In this document: positions 30,301-44,284 of the stretch, one piece after another
Numbering within the stretch: position 1 is the stretch's first letter
Layout: each line of letters starts with the position of its first letter
Origin: Guillardia theta CCMP2712
Lineage: Eukaryota > Cryptophyceae > Pyrenomonadales > Geminigeraceae
DNA: 64,000 nt
Direction: 5' to 3'
Assembly (NCBI RefSeq): GCF_000315625.1
Contig: NW_005434601.1
Location: 206,762 to 270,761 of the forward strand
Translations under genes and position numbers: made by a program
Notes under the pieces: model-generated
Database searches by the model: none
What the model was told of the DNA's origin: nothing
The model's input: the letters and a program-made list of their open reading frames with translations, nothing else

Positions 30301-33300
30301 GCACCAGATTGATTTTCTACTTCGATGCGAAATGTCATGCGATTAAAGTAATCATCAAAAGGAAAATTTCCTGTAGATCCCAGCCATTCACCTTCCAGAG
30401 GAGATTCAAGTCCAAGGACTGCACAATTCTTTGTCACCCGGACTCCAGCTTTGAGATCGGTGTCGTTCCATGTCAAAAATTGATGCCTGTCAGCCCCCAA
30501 CCTCATTGAGCAATTTTTCAGCCATACTGGAGGATCCGACTCGGCCCTGAAGGCTTTCAATGCCTCAGCCAACAGTCCCAAACTATCCAACATTGCAAGG
30601 GAGATACCATATTTCGACTTGCTTAGAGTTTGGACTTGCCGAAAAGTGTGTTTTGAGAGGTCATTCACATTCAAAACTCGTAAGACTGGACATAGCTCTA
30701 CATCGAAATTGTCTTCATCCGAAGAAGTTGAGAATTTGCCAACGTTCATCTTAGATAGAAAGCCAATCACCGCCTGGCCCTTCTCACCTTGCAAAGTATC
30801 AAGCTCATTCGTGTCCGTGGCTATCAAGGCAGTAGTGATGTCATCAGATGAAAAGCCCATTTCACCTAACTGGCGGAGTACTTCTTTTTGATTCGATGTC
30901 TTGTTGGTAGAGTTCTTCTTCTGTTTCAGGGCACTCCTCCAAGGGCTCAGATCATTGTGCATACCACTGGAAGAGTCGATCCAGATAAGCAGACCGACGA
31001 GGGCCTTGAGCTCAGACGATCGGCGTCGATCTCTGGTATCCAGGCATCCAGGGGGGCTCCGTCCAGAACCTAGCTCTTTTTCCAGCCTAACAATCGCAGA
31101 ATAATGCAGCTCACGGATCAGTGACTGGGACTGGTGGCTCCAACTAACTTCCAATCCACTTTTCCCACATCGTAAGATTCCTTGCAGGGATTGTATCAAG
31201 GAAGTTTGTACGTTCCCGGCTTGTTGAGTGCAAATGGCCATTAAAAGTGTCTCAACGAAGCGATTCAAGTTTGAGTCTATTCCTGGATTCTTTACCCCAC
31301 AAATCTCAGCGATGTGGGAGCTCAGCCAAATAGCCAGAGACGTGGAATGACGCGATTGAGCTTCAATTTCGTTCTCAGGCATGTGATCCTGTATCCTAAC
31401 CTTGGTGGGCAACTGCCATGAGACTGCTGAAACTGGAATTCTTCCATTGACTGGGCAGAGAAAATATTTGATCCCCTTCTTCTGAACAATCTGCAGTCCA
31501 ACCATCTCCTCCAACACTTGGATGCAATAATTGACAAGGTGAGATAGATCTTGAGATAGGCTGGCATCATCTTCAGCAACTGACAAAGAAAACCATCCTC
31601 TCAGGGCTTCGTCCAATACCTTAGTGATCTCAAGGTACATGCCCGATGACATGATCCTTCGCGAACGACCATACCCGGGGGGGAAGAAGTAGGAGAGCAA
31701 CTGAACGATATGCCCGATACTCATAAAGTGGGCACATGATGGCATCCTGAACCTCAGTAGTTCAAGTATAGTCAATCTGGCGAACGTGTGTTCCAGGAAC
31801 GATTCGCACGACAACAGAAGTTTCCCTTTGTCTCCAGTAGTGAACCACGTAGAATTGGAACTGTCTTCACCCTCAGACCCTTTCGAAGTGTCACCAAACC
31901 AGTCATAGGAAAGCGACGAAAGGTTTGAAAACATGTCTTCGTCAATGCTATGCCATTCTTGCATGGTGGAATTTTCCTTAACAAAGCGTTTCAGATGAGC
32001 ATGATAGCCAGGAGATTCCATCGTTTTCATCTGTTCTTGGATTTCCTCTCCAACTGCTAAGGTCTTTGGAGAGGAAACCCCGTATGCAATTTGTAGAGAC
32101 AAATTTTCAATCTTAGCAACGATCTTCTCTACTGTAAGCCATGAAGGACTCTGCTTGCTTAAAGTTATATGATCGAACAAACACTTGTCGGCAATTTCAA
32201 CTTTGATGGCTTTTGTGGACCCAATGGCAAACCTCAAGAAATCTTGCTTTGAGCAGTCAATCTCAACTTTCTGTAATTCACCATTTTTAGTAAACTTGAG
32301 AATGCCAGCATCCATATCCAACAGCATTCCAATATGGTCCCCTTCAGCAAATTTAGGCAACTTTGAAATATACTGACCATTCCATTTGCCTTCAATTTTA
32401 GTGTCGCCATCGTTTGCCCATGCCCAACTTCCATTTTCATCGCCTAATGACTTTGTCAAAGGATATTCTGGAACAGCACAACCTACTAAGAAATAGCTTG
32501 CAGGATCTGTTAAAATCTTTAATTCGATGTAATGAAGTCCAGAACCACGATAAAGCAGCGGGTCGAACATGATGGTTTGACCAACGTTTTTAGTAATTTC
32601 GCATTGTCTTCCATTTTCATAGACTTTTGTCTTGGACGATTTATGTTGGGCATCAAAAAGATATTGACTCCTTGAAATCCTTCGGGAAACATAAGGAAGC
32701 CCCGACGCAGCCAGTGCAGATCCCACGACCAAATTCATAAGATCCCCATCCATAGACAAAGCTTCCTGGAATTTTCTAAATGTTGTGAATTCCCAAATGC
32801 ACTTCATAAATCTTGCTTTCAACATAGACAAAAATATTGTCTTTGTGTGAGAGTTAGATTGCTCGTTGCTGTCAAGTGAAGGATGCGGCGAACTGATTCC
32901 AGATGAGTCCTTTCCGCATGATAAAATAACCTTACAAGTATCGAAAAAATCCTTTACAAGAGTTTCAGAATGAGGAAACTCATCATTCAGGGCGGCCCCA
33001 TTCTTGTTGTAAAGGAGAGTATCAAGAATTCCACCCAAAGCCAATATCGATCCCCATCTGATTGCAGTGCAATCTCCTCGATGACAGAACTCTCTGTACT
33101 GTTGGAAATGCTCGGAAACGAGCGAGGTAAATTCATCTCTTACATACGGCTTGACCACCAACGAAGCAAAAATTTGTAAAACTTTTCTTCTGAAGGCAAG
33201 GCTGGATCGTGGAAGACTCTTCCCATAAGCAAAATATCCTTTCATATCACAACGAAAATTTTGGGGAGGTTGATACCAAGTCACGACAGATGGCTTTGTG

Positions 33301-36300
33301 TTCCAGGCGTTCACACTCGACTTTGCCTTCATGATCAAGTGCTCTGGTGAAATCTCCGTCAAGAAATCAATGAATTTCCTCAAATTTCGATGGATGAAGT
33401 CTTTGTCACAGTCTTCAACAATCGATGATACGATACATTTGATGGATTCAAGTCGAGCCTCCACATCAAGTGATTCTGAGATTGACATCTCCCACAAGGA
33501 TTCCTGCCAACTCTTGCTCCGTACTTTGGCTCGAAAGAAGCTATCATGACACACGGAATGAACACATGATAGCAAGAATTTCAGCTCTTGGTTTTCTTGT
33601 GTACAAAGATCAAGATTCGAGTCTCTTATCTGGCAACCACTCTCGTACTTCTTGGTTTTAACTTTCCAGTGTTTTACAGTCAATTCAACTTGGGGAGCTG
33701 CTGAAACTTCGCTTTCCGCTGCCAAATTGATGCAATCATTGCTATCTATGGTCACCCCACATTCAATTTCATTTGAAATCTGTATAGCTGGGGAAGGGAC
33801 CACTAGAAAAGGTATATCGCCGAGCAGTTTCTCAGAATCTGACAAGAAGATTGGTATTGAATTTCCGCCTGGATAAAATTCCACTCTCAACCAAAGCTCC
33901 TTCACAGTCTCCTTTGGGAACGAAATCATTTTCGAGTATTTCAAGCCAGCAATACGAATATCAATCGAAAACTCCAATCCAGCCACGGCTTCACTTGGAG
34001 ATTCATGCTTTCTGTGCTGTATTTCGAATAGGAGAAATGAATCCGACCAATTTTGTTTGTCACATGGGCCACAAGCACCCCGAAACAGGACAAGACAATG
34101 AAAACCTTGAGCACATGTTTCTTCGTTCAGTACCAAACAGATTGTACTTGTTACAATCAATGTATCGAGCCCTTCTAAGGATGGGGAAAAAATCGCAGAG
34201 GACGAAGCATTCCTCGCGGCCATAAGTTTGATTCCCTCGTCTGTTACCAGAACTTGACCATCGATCTTCATACTAGCCTGGTTCTCTTTGATGTTAATGA
34301 GATCGAGAACTCTTTCTTCTTCAGCCAGCCCCTCCAAAGGTATTCTACTCGGTGAGCCTGAAGATATGAAAACGCCATCATCGGTATTGATCGTCGCAAA
34401 TGCAAAATATACTGGTCTCTGAAATAATCCGCTTATATCCTTTGAGCCTATGTACTGTCCATTCTTGCTCCATACAACAGTTTCTGGCTCCTTTTCTACA
34501 GAAAAGGTGATGTAACAAGATATCAAGTCGCCAAGGCCACAGCAGGTCCCGAAATTCAAGTCGAAATTGGATTGCGAAACTAGGTTGCCATTATTTGCAT
34601 AATACGCGATAGATTCGCGATTCCAACCCAACATTTGCTTATAGCTGTAGGGTTTGGAAGCGATACCTATCGCGATACATGGGTCCGAGGATGTTGTAAC
34701 AATTTGCATCTCGACAAAATTGTTGGTAGATGATACCGGCTCATTTGACAAAATTATCCCCTTGATCTCTTCAGAGGATACACAGCGGACAATGCAGTTT
34801 GGAGTGACCGTCAGAGAAGAAGAAAAGGGCAAGCTCTTTTCGAGAAACTCACGAGGAACTGGACTTCTATCAACCTTGTACACTTGAAAATTTTGAGAAT
34901 TCTTGATATCGAAATCATTTGAGATATTTTGCTCTTCATCGAAATAAGATCTGTGAAGTTTGCCCTCCTGTGGAGAATTTGCCGTGAGCAGAACTCCACT
35001 CATGTGGAAGTCATTTAGCATGCAACATCGGAAAATCAAAATATGCTTAGACCGAACATCATGATATTCTTGCCCATGCAGCGGACGATTTGGTGAATAC
35101 AACAGCATCAGCTCTTTCGAACCTTGACATCGAATGGATTTCCCAGCCACAGAGTGTATTTTACCATTCAAAGAAACCGTTCCAGCCAGCACCTTGCACT
35201 GCAGGATTTCATCATACTCGGAAGTAAGTCGCATGGATATCGGGAGGATACTTCCACACACAGCTGCGATTTGACCTTCCCAAGATTGAAAATTATTTGT
35301 GTTACAAAGCAATTTGTTAAAGTTCAGCCTTTTAACAATCGAAAAGATGTTTGATCCAATTACAGAAGCGATCCTGGCCTTGCATGCTTCATGCAGTTTC
35401 CGATTATTCATCCCCACTCCTATCATTAAAGAGCCAAGAAATCTGTTCTTGCATTTCATGACTTCATACGATTGCGACCATGTCTTTGATAGTTGGGAAT
35501 AAGACGAGGATTGCACAGGAATAAACGACTTCAAATGATCACCATCAAGCATTGAAAGGATGACTTCTAGATCAGCATGATCGTACAATGTAGTTAGAGA
35601 AGTTAAAGCAGCAATTCTTATCTGTGGCTGCAGTGACTCATCATTGCCAACATTTAAAAGGAAGGTGACCAAAGAGTAAAACTTTGATCTTACTTCCTGT
35701 TCAGCTTGTAGGCCGCTTGAACAGATGCCAGAGAGGTAATGAGCGTTCGCATTAGGTGCATATGCAAGCAAACACAGGGCGTCCGAGCTCAATGATGACT
35801 TCTGGGAAACTGCAAGCAAATCAATCAAGGCTGCCAAGCCATTTTCGGACTCTTTTGCCTTTTGCTTTCTTTTCTGGAGTGAAACTGAAATAGTTTCTGG
35901 ATCGATGTCATCCTTCAAAAATTCAAAGACAGCTCCGATGGTGAGTTTCAGCTCAACCGGAAGATCTTTCATTCCTGTAATTGATTTATGGCCAATGTGC
36001 TCATCATTTTGCAAATGCACGAGTCTTTTGAGCTCATGGTCAAGAGATGTCATTGGAGGCAGGTTCAACAAAAGTTCGCACCTCTTTAGAATAGGAGAAC
36101 AGAATTTATCCCATCCATTGTCGTTCTCTTCAATCAAAGCAGATTGGTTGTAAAAATCCTTGGTTTGCATTACATGCCGACGAATGTTTCTGGCTGCAAT
36201 GGATGCGCATCTACAACACAATTCGACTTGATTCGATGGGCTGTTCTGAGTCACTGAGCTCTCTACAACATCCAACAATTGTAGGTGATAAAGCATTACC

Positions 36301-39300
36301 ACTATGATGGACCGCTCTAGTCTGTCCAGTTCTGTTGACAATCTGACTCCAATTCTAGGTTGTAACATTTGAAAGTAAACGTCATCTGTACAACCATCCA
36401 GAAAAGCAATTGAATTCAATGCATCATTTCTTACAGATTCACCCTGCGCGAAGAGAAGAGAATTGAGCCATTTGTTGCAAAGCTGCTCTTCCTCACTCTC
36501 ATTATTTCCACGAAAAAGCAAGAGCGCATGCCTCACTGCCAATGCGTTGATTTCTTTGGTGAACTCATACAACCAATGCGTTTCCAGTGGAACCAGCTCT
36601 GATTTTCTTTGCTTCATTGGTTTCTTACATGCATGACTAATTTCCAATCGCATCTTTCCATATTGCAGCAATTTATCTGAAACTTTGTTGCCAAATTCAA
36701 TGCTGAAAAGGTGCCCAATACCGGAGCTCATTCCTTTGTTGATCATTCCAAAAATCTCCTCTCCATTCTTTTCCTTGTCAAAAACATGCAGTTCTCGGAT
36801 GGATCCGCAGAAAAAGTCGTCTGGACTGGAATCACTGGCCGTTCCGATCCTTAAAAGATTCAATGGGAACGAAATAGGGATCTGTCCAGATTCAACACCA
36901 TTGATAAACAAAGTCATCTTGCCCATCTGGCAACTGATTGAAACGCAAATCCACATTCCAATCTTGCACGAAACATCAGAACACCAGTAAAACTTGTTGT
37001 TTGGCGTTTCCAAAATCCTTATAGTGCCTCGACAATTTCGCTCATCGAGCTGTAGGCAGAAATGTGAGGTTGACAGAACAGTTGAAGCCACACAATTGGG
37101 CGGCGATAGCTCTCGCTTCAGGATGATATGAAGGGACCAGCAGTCAAATATGATTGATGGTTGAGATATGCGGTAATAGAATTCTGGACTAGTAAATCTC
37201 AATCCCTGTAGACAAAATGAATTGAAGTGTCGACCATCATATGTCATAAGATCTTGAAAATGTGAACAAATTTCCTGAAGAGAGTATACACATTTCACAA
37301 CACTTTGAAACAAAGAGCTACTCGTTGGTAAACAGCTTAAGTGAGATGATGCGTTTAACAGCTTGGCCATAAGTGGTAAGAAATGTGTTACTTTGCTATC
37401 GTCTGCATACAACAACCTCTGGTTCATGAGGGACCAGAAGATCTGCTTGAGAACAGCTGTATCCTCGTCTTGCTTCTGAACCTTCCCAGCGAACCAGTCC
37501 AGAAATTCATGAAACTTCAAATAAATTTGTTCAAGAACTGCAAGATTGAATGGTAACATTAGAATATTTGGAGAATCTTGACAAGCAGAATAAAGCATAT
37601 TTACATATGTGCCAACGAATCTGCACAAAACCTCAGAATAGTCATATGCAGGTTGAATAGTCGCTGTAGGCGATTTATATTCACGAGAAATTGTCACGTT
37701 ATGGGCAGAAAATGGGAAATACACGAATGGATAAACTTTTCCATTCACATTCTGCAAAGAGCCAATATACAAATTGTTCTTGTAGAAGTCCAATTTTCCA
37801 CAAAACAAATCAAGATGAATACCTACAACATCCTTGTCTTCGACCCGTACAGAACAAGTTTCTTGTTTGGATCTTTCCGATAGTGTATTCGGAAACTCAA
37901 AATGCCATGAATTTGAGGTTTGCTCAGGATCGGACGAACGACAGTAGCCAATTCTAACATTCGATGGCGTCCCATCAATCTTAACATACCAGCTATGGAC
38001 TCCACTTACAAATCCAACAGAACCAAAGATGAACCCTGCATTCATTCCATTCGATTTTTTGACTATCATCTTTGTCTCATCCAGAGAAATATTCTTCGAA
38101 GATTCAAGATCCCAGTACCAGAAAGTATCTTCTTCACCTACCGGCCTCATATGTCTAGAATGACGCTTTTCCAAAGTTGCATAATCAGGTGTTTCCAAAA
38201 CATCATGAAGATCATCGAAATATTCCGATACAAAAGTGTTGAAAACATTTGTCGCTTTCTGCAGAGTAGCAGGTATTGTACGTGAGCAATCTACTTCCAA
38301 GCTTTGTTCCGGGACGTCACCGAAGATCAACTTCCATAAATACGAACAATGCGAAATTCTTCTCATTAGGAGTATCTGAGTATTCTTGATCATTTGTGAA
38401 TTTGATTGTGATCGATTTCTTCCATTTTGTTGTAGGCCCTGAAGCAAGCATCAGCAAAAGGATAAACGTTTCGCCAATTAACAATTCATGAGACACAAGT
38501 TTACCTGGAGAGCATCCAAAAGTTCATCAATTTGTGAATATATCACAGGGACCCCATAAGAAAAAGCATCCATCGCAACATTCACTACAGTTTCATCCTT
38601 GCTTAAAGGTTGGATTTCAGGCAGATTGTGATTTCTCCCGAAGATTATGGTTTCCAAGATCTCTTTCACCTCACCAACATGATTCATCACATCTTTTGAT
38701 TCTAAGATGCCATTCTTGTTCAGATTTGCAAGCATCCAGTTCAAATTGACTTTCAATATGCTCAGCCAAGATATCAAAGACAAAATCTTGGCTTCATGTT
38801 CAAGGTTTAGTACGTCCTCGGAGGAAATATCACAATCTCCCATCATTTCGTCAGAGTGAACATAGAAAAGGTTTCGAAACCTAGATAAGTGATAGGGTCA
38901 GAGGCTGAAGACAGCACAATTAATCAAACTTACAATGCCGTCAAATTCTTCAGCGCTTCATTGCCGAAAATTACGTGTGCTGGTACAATGTTTGGTTGCA
39001 CGCTCTGATTTGTTCCATCGTGAAATCTCAAACGACGAGCCAAACCCATCATAGGAAGTATCATAGCAGCTCCTGCAATGTGTTTTGAAAGCAGGGGGGC
39101 ATGTCGTAGAAGTGATTCAACCTGCAAAAAAACATTCAGATACTTCAGGGGTCTGTGACAGTTACCTTATCGAGAAAGGCGTCAGCTCGAGCTCTTAATT
39201 CAATTTCAAATGCGAATTCCTTCTCCAGGCCTTCTCGGATAGAAGCAGGTGTAGGGAAATTTGAAAGCAAAGTGTCTTGTGAAGGAAAAAATAATTGCTT

Positions 39301-40304
39301 TAGTATATCATGAGCACTGTCGTCTTCTTGCTTTTCATAACAGGTCCATGCCTGGAAAAAATCACACTTTGAATTTAATGGATGCCATGGGATACCTTTG
39401 AGACTTCTGTATCTTTTGTAAAGATACCGAAAGAGTGTAACATCGATTTCATTCGTCTAAACCAAGTTTTGCGAACATGATCGTCCGACCCAAACGGAGG
39501 AAGGAAGCTACAATTGACTTGTAAGAACTCTACATTGCAGACAGAAATCACATACCAGATCATCTTAATCTTTCGATTCTTGCTCTTGGGCGTTTTAAGG
39601 GGGCTGTTGTCTTCCCGCATGAGAGAAATATTCCGCAAGCTTTGTACGTGACGCAATTGCAGCAAACTAGCAATGGAGGTGAGCCACATAACCTTCAACA
39701 GGACAAAATGATGTCACCTTGGGTATGCTTGAATTAGTGTGAGAAATGATTGATTGATCTCTAGATAGCCCAAAGCCATCATCAAGTGTACCAACGAATC
39801 CATGGCTTGCTCCACCATGACATCTGAAGTACTTAGACTGCTCATTTCGTTGTTCAAGGTGTCGACTAGAAACCCGTTCAACCGTCTAAGGTTGTTTAAA
39901 GGTAGAGTCGGTAGGTCACGCAAGGACAGCGGTGGCACTGCCCTCAACGATAGCGATAGAGTTTGCAGCATGACCTGTTTGTATGTTGAATCTCGCTCCA
40001 AGATATGAAAGAAGGTTGCTAGGCCGGTCTCAAGGAATACACGTGTCAAGATCTCCTCGCTGCTTTTTCCCACAAGCGAATCATCAGCTGGAGATTCATC
40101 TTGCTGAGAAGAACCCTGTGGCTTTGAGGCCAGCCGTCCAAGAAGAATCAGGCCCGCATTGAACTTTGAGTCCGAGGACACATGTAGATTGCTCTCGTGG
40201 GCTCGAGATCTGATGAATTTTGATTGCTGGAAGTAATATTTACATGCTGTTAGAACTTTGTGAAGATGATTTTGATTGTCGTGAGGTGTAGGAAGAGCAT
40301 TCAT
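27326..40304 (-). CDS. Giant HECT-type E3 ubiquitin ligase with SPRY, ConA-like and UBA domains
   Basis: The start is taken at ATG 40304 (MNALPTPHDNQNHLHKVL), although an in-frame open stretch continues upstream. Five N-terminal exons (38478-40304) encode helical-repeat sequence. A single intronless exon of about 9.65 kb (28800-38440) follows, with approximate residues of that exon: SPRY 105-260 (SGVHSWYVKIDG), concanavalin-like 430-560, SPRY 1250-1360, SPRY 1955-2070, UBA 2515-2560 (LRQLGEMGFSSDDI), SPRY-like 2705-2835, then the HECT N-lobe (GEGGSDHGGLFRESVREI). Two further exons complete HECT: about 28619-28745 (HLVLIPGGGDT) and 27326-28570, with the catalytic Cys in EAHTCFFAIDLPKYSS (codon 28135-28137). 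It transfers ubiquitin through that Cys. The architecture is nearest to HERC1/HECTD4-type ligases. After the HECT end (RNCSAIDNDF) the protein continues for some 215 residues rich in Asp/Glu/Ser, which is unusual. The long exon is visibly more AT-rich than neighbouring genes. Confidence 0.85.
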
Positions 40305-40757
40305 CTTGGTGAGAACGACGACGTTCCTGTACACACCCTAGAAAAGAGCTCCTCGCTCGTTCCCCCTCCTCCTTGAGCAATATCACCCTCGCCTCCTCCT
40401 TTCTCCTCCTGTTTCGATGTCTCACAGATATCCTTCTCCTCGGTCCTCCTCAACCCTCTCGCGTGCTCTCTGCTGTTCCCCTCAGGTCTCCCAGTCCATT
40501 CCCCTCCTTCCCGCCATTGCAGGGCAGATGTCCACAAACCACCCCACCCCCTACCCCCAAAATCCCTTTCCATCACCCTTCCCATGATTCCAGAAGGTTA
40601 TGAGCTTCTTGGTGTGAACCTGGGGGGTCAAGGGGTGGTATCGATATGTAAATTTTTCGGAATACCTGGGGTGGGGTAGTAATCATCAGCGAGCTACAGG
40701 GGTACAGGTAAGAATCCATGGGGGTAGGGTGGGTAGGTGGGACTGTCGAGCGAGGCG
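40305..40757. other. Divergent promoter region with opposed CCCC and GGGG arrays
   Basis: Between the HECT ligase (-) and membralin (+). C-rich clusters on the + strand (CCACCCCACCCCCTACCCCC, 40540-40590) switch at about 40618 to G-rich clusters (CTGGGGTGGGGTAG, GGGGGTAGGGTGGGTAGG, to 40740). Each array is thus G-rich on the sense strand of the gene it flanks. Confidence 0.65.
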
Positions 40758-43700
40758 ATGCTGGGTCGACCGCAGACGGGGGTGGATGGAAGGGAGGAGG
40801 AAGGAGAGGGAGAAGAGGGAAGAGGAGGACAGGATCAGCTCCAGATACATGATCTTACACGAGATGAGGGGGGAGAGGAGGAGGCAAGAGAGATTCGGGG
40901 AGGTAAAGCCGAAACAGGACGAATCGACTTCGTTGCCAACATTCACGCTCTAGACGAAGATAGCAGAGACGATGTCTCGCACGAAGTAGACCATGCTCGA
41001 AACTTGAGCACCGACAATGAATATGCAGCTCCCGACGCCACATGCAGGAAAGTTGACATCTCGACGAACGCATCAGGTAGGAGCTTTGTTATTGTGATTG
41101 GACGCAGTTCATTCACTGACTCGCGTGTCCCGGTGAGCAGCTATTATGCATCTTTGGGATACTCACAATGACGAACAAGCTGGAATGGATATTCCTGCAA
41201 GGCAGCATGGACTGAACGATGATGCCTTGTTGCATTCATCTCCGATTTACTTTCACTCAAACAATGCGGATTTGACGCCGGAACCGGCTTCACAGCGAGT
41301 AGACGGTGATGAGGAGCTTCAAACTGCACAGGGGGATGGCATAGCAGTGCATCGAACCGAGTCGAACGAGTCAGATGATTCTGCGAGTAATCAAGTATTT
41401 ATGGGCGAGGACTCTCGAACAGGTAGCATGGGGTTTGCGAATGGCAGGGACATGGGCGAGGGGTGGTGGATGCGAGGCTGGACAACGGAGAATTCCAATG
41501 GATCTTTGCCCAGTGATCATACGAGTGGAGATGTGTCGGGGTCTGAAAGGCGCACCCCTGATGTACCTGTTTCAGAGACAGCTGATGAGAGTTCGGAGCG
41601 AGGCTTTTTTGATACTGGTCGCGCAAGGATTGACAGGAGGCGGAGGATTCCACCAAGGCTTCCCACGAGAAGGTTGAATGCTTGGAGCAGATGGCAAAGG
41701 ACTCTCAGCAAGGTATGAAAGGATCGTGGTGGCTGATAGAATATCCTCATTAACTCGCTACAGGTGATGGAAGTGTTCTTCATGTTGTTGGGAATCTGGC
41801 TACTTGCTCTGCTGGTCTTGCTGCATGTCAATTTTGTCGGACAGAACAAGTGTCTTCCCACTAAGCTGATCAATGATCTTCAACCTGAGATCCTCGAGAT
41901 CCGTGTTGTGGGACTTTGGTCACGTCTCGCACAGCACTTGAAGCTTGAGATGATGAATCAAGTGATAACGATGCAACGTAACTCTCCGACACCAGAGGAC
42001 TCGGGACTCGCAGCAAACATGCCAACCAGAAAGCACTCTATACTCAGTACGACTGCAGCCCAAGCGCAGAGCAATGCGCCGAGAACGAACAAAGGTTTCG
42101 GTGTAGTTCAGGAACGATGGAAGGCGTTCACTGCAAGGTTGTTTGGAAGATCGGATGCCAACAACTCCACAGAAGTAGATCTTGTCAGCCAGATCTTCAG
42201 AGAGGACCACAGAGCACTCGGTGAAGCATTCAAAAAAGCTCCAGGGGAGGGGATCTTTCGTCATAAAGAAAAGATCGAGACTTCTTGGCCCTTGGAAGCC
42301 GATCCGAATGAATCAAGACAGAAGTTCGATGTCACCATTGCCCCGAGGCAAATCAGCTTCGTCGCGCGGGTAGAAGAAGACCGGATTGTAGATGCGGCAG
42401 CGAGTGGAGCTGCATTACTGCGGGATCTCACGCATGATGATGCACTTCTCATCGCCATTGCTCTAGACGAGCTCGAGGATTTGATGCAGGTTACGACTTG
42501 ACGTGTCTCAGTCGTGGTCTGAGAAATATCAATCAGGTTCCCGTGTACGTGTTCAGTAGGGAGAAGGGGCTGCTTCTACTTTCAACCAGGCATACCTTGA
42601 CATGCTGATCCAGACGAGAGTTGTGAATTACCCTTGCAGATCTCTCAAATCCCACAATGCGTCGCGGTTGAACCTTACTCTCTCTTCGACGGACCCTTGC
42701 TTTGGAGCTGGGATTGTAAGCTGGTCATTGGAATACCTCATCGGATATGATACCGTCATCCTGAACCAGGTGACGCATCTTTTTGCTTGGAGCGGACGAG
42801 TGACTGCTCTGGCCCTATGCAGCTGCTCTCCATCGCTAGGTACCCGATCAACGGGGCTGTGGGTGGTTGGGTGCATGTGATGCACATGAATGACCTTTAC
42901 AACCTCAACTTCCAGCTGAAGCCCAACGGCGTGTGGGAGGTGAGCCAGGATGCCGAAGTGTAGGCGAGCCTTGTGATGGAATTCGTTCAGATTGCCCTGC
43001 ACAAACTCAGAGCAGTATTTAACACTCTCTTCCTGGTCGTGGCCACAACAGCCTTGGTCACCTTCACGTTGAAGGAGACTCGCTTGCGGATCTTGAGATT
43101 CACGCTCCAGCTGAGGTGAGATGAGACCCCTGATGCGAGATGTACACTCAAGGGTGGCAAGGTTTCAACATCGCCATGGTGGAACCTTCGTCCCGTTGCT
43201 CTTCAATCACTTGTTCGAGTCTTTGGCGTTTGTGCCCATCATGATCGGAGTTTTGATGTTCCTCTTCGAATTCTTTGAGGACCAGGTCGATGAAGGAGGC
43301 CTGCCCATGGCTCAAGACTGACAGTTGTCCTGAAAGATGCTTGCCTTCATGGTGTTCAGCTTGGTGTGGATTGGCGAGATCTATTGCCTGATGAGAGTTC
43401 GTGGAAACCCATCGATGTACAAATTCCCAACTTTGTAAGTCCCGAGATTTCTCACTGGATATCGTGAGTTCCCGTCGCTGACTCTGGTGTTATTTCAAGA
43501 TTCTTGATGCTTTTCTCCTTGTTTCTCATCTACGTTTATTCTTTCCCTCTGGGGTTCACCTACGTAGCACGACGCCTCCCCTCCTCTTGTCGTTGATCGT
43601 CACGTGCAGGTGGCCTTCTCCGTCTGGGTCTCTTGGACGATGGCGGCGATGTTCTTCTTCCTCAACAGATTCTACCAGCCTGAACGATACTCACTCGCTA

Positions 43701-43820
43701 ACAGGACGTTGCCCACCGCCACTGTCCTCAGGTCTTTTACATCGACTTGCTCCCCTCTATTTTCTTCTCTAACGTTATGATTGCAGCGTGCGAATGACAA
43801 CCAACTCCTTCATGCTGTAG
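40758..43820 (+). CDS. TMEM259: Membralin (TMEM259-like) ER membrane protein
   Basis: Exons in phase: about 40758-41069; 41137-41713 (acidic/Ser-rich, ending RLNAWSRWQRTLSK); 41764-about 42489 (TM1 VFFMLLGIWLLALLVLL; then DDALLIAIALDELEDLM); a short exon VPVYVFSREKGLLLL; LTLSSTDPCFGAGIVSWSLE with YLIGYDTVILN; LLSIARYPINGAVGGWVHV; KLRAVFNTLFLVVATTALVT; LLFNHLFESLAFVPIMIGVL; LAFMVFSLVWIGEIYCLM; FLMLFSLFLIYVYSFPLGFT; VAFSVWVSWTMAAMFFFLN; and the end SVRMTTNSFML, TAG 43818-43820. Order and motifs (CFG...GYD, FNTLFL, ESLAFVPIMIG, FSFPLGFTY-type) match membralin, a polytopic ER protein linked to ER-associated degradation. The roughly 290-residue acidic/Ser-rich N-terminal region before TM1 has few recognisable features, and its exact start is uncertain. 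Confidence 0.85.
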
Positions 43821-43889
43821 GCCCCAACGTAGCTCCATCAGTCACTGTTACACCGCCGGAAGCAACGTTGATCCCTGAACCCCCATTGT

Positions 43890-44230
43890 ACTGCACACTG
43901 GCAACGGATTACTCCACTGAGCGATGCGGCCCAGCGGCCGCAAGTTCCAGCGGAGGCCCCGGAGTCCGGCGGGCCCGGGGCCTGTGGCAAGTCGCGGCGC
44001 TGAGGCGGCCTCTACTAGAAGTGACGGACTTTCAATTCAAGTGTTGAAAGCGCTGCGGTCAGGAGCCGCAGCTTGTAATATATCAGTATTCAACAGCAAA
44101 CGCCGGCGGCGTCGTCATTCCGAAGTTCTCAGTGGCCGTTCGTGAATTTGTGCCCACTGAGCAGATCGTGAGCCTGACCCGCCGGGTACCCGGTGACCGG
44201 TCGGGCCCGGGCGGGCCCGTGTAAGGAAAT
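43890..44230. repeat. GC-rich island (class A)
   Basis: Starts about 70 bp after the membralin stop. Contains GGCGGGCCCGGGGCC, GAAGTGACGGACTTTCAATT (reverse of the TGACTGAAAGT-like motif), GCCGGCGGCGTCG, GGGTACCCGGTGACCGG and GGGCCCGGGCGGGCCC. Several segments are perfect short palindromes. Confidence 0.6.
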
Positions 44231-44284
44231 TAGCAATCAAAAGTTGTCCGCGCGACGTAGTGTATAACCGTTTCTACGTGTCTT

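Noticed and set aside
40510-40720. tRNA or other small RNA gene
   Set aside because: I looked for A/B-box-like pairs and cloverleaf arms here and in other intergenic regions and found none that I could support.
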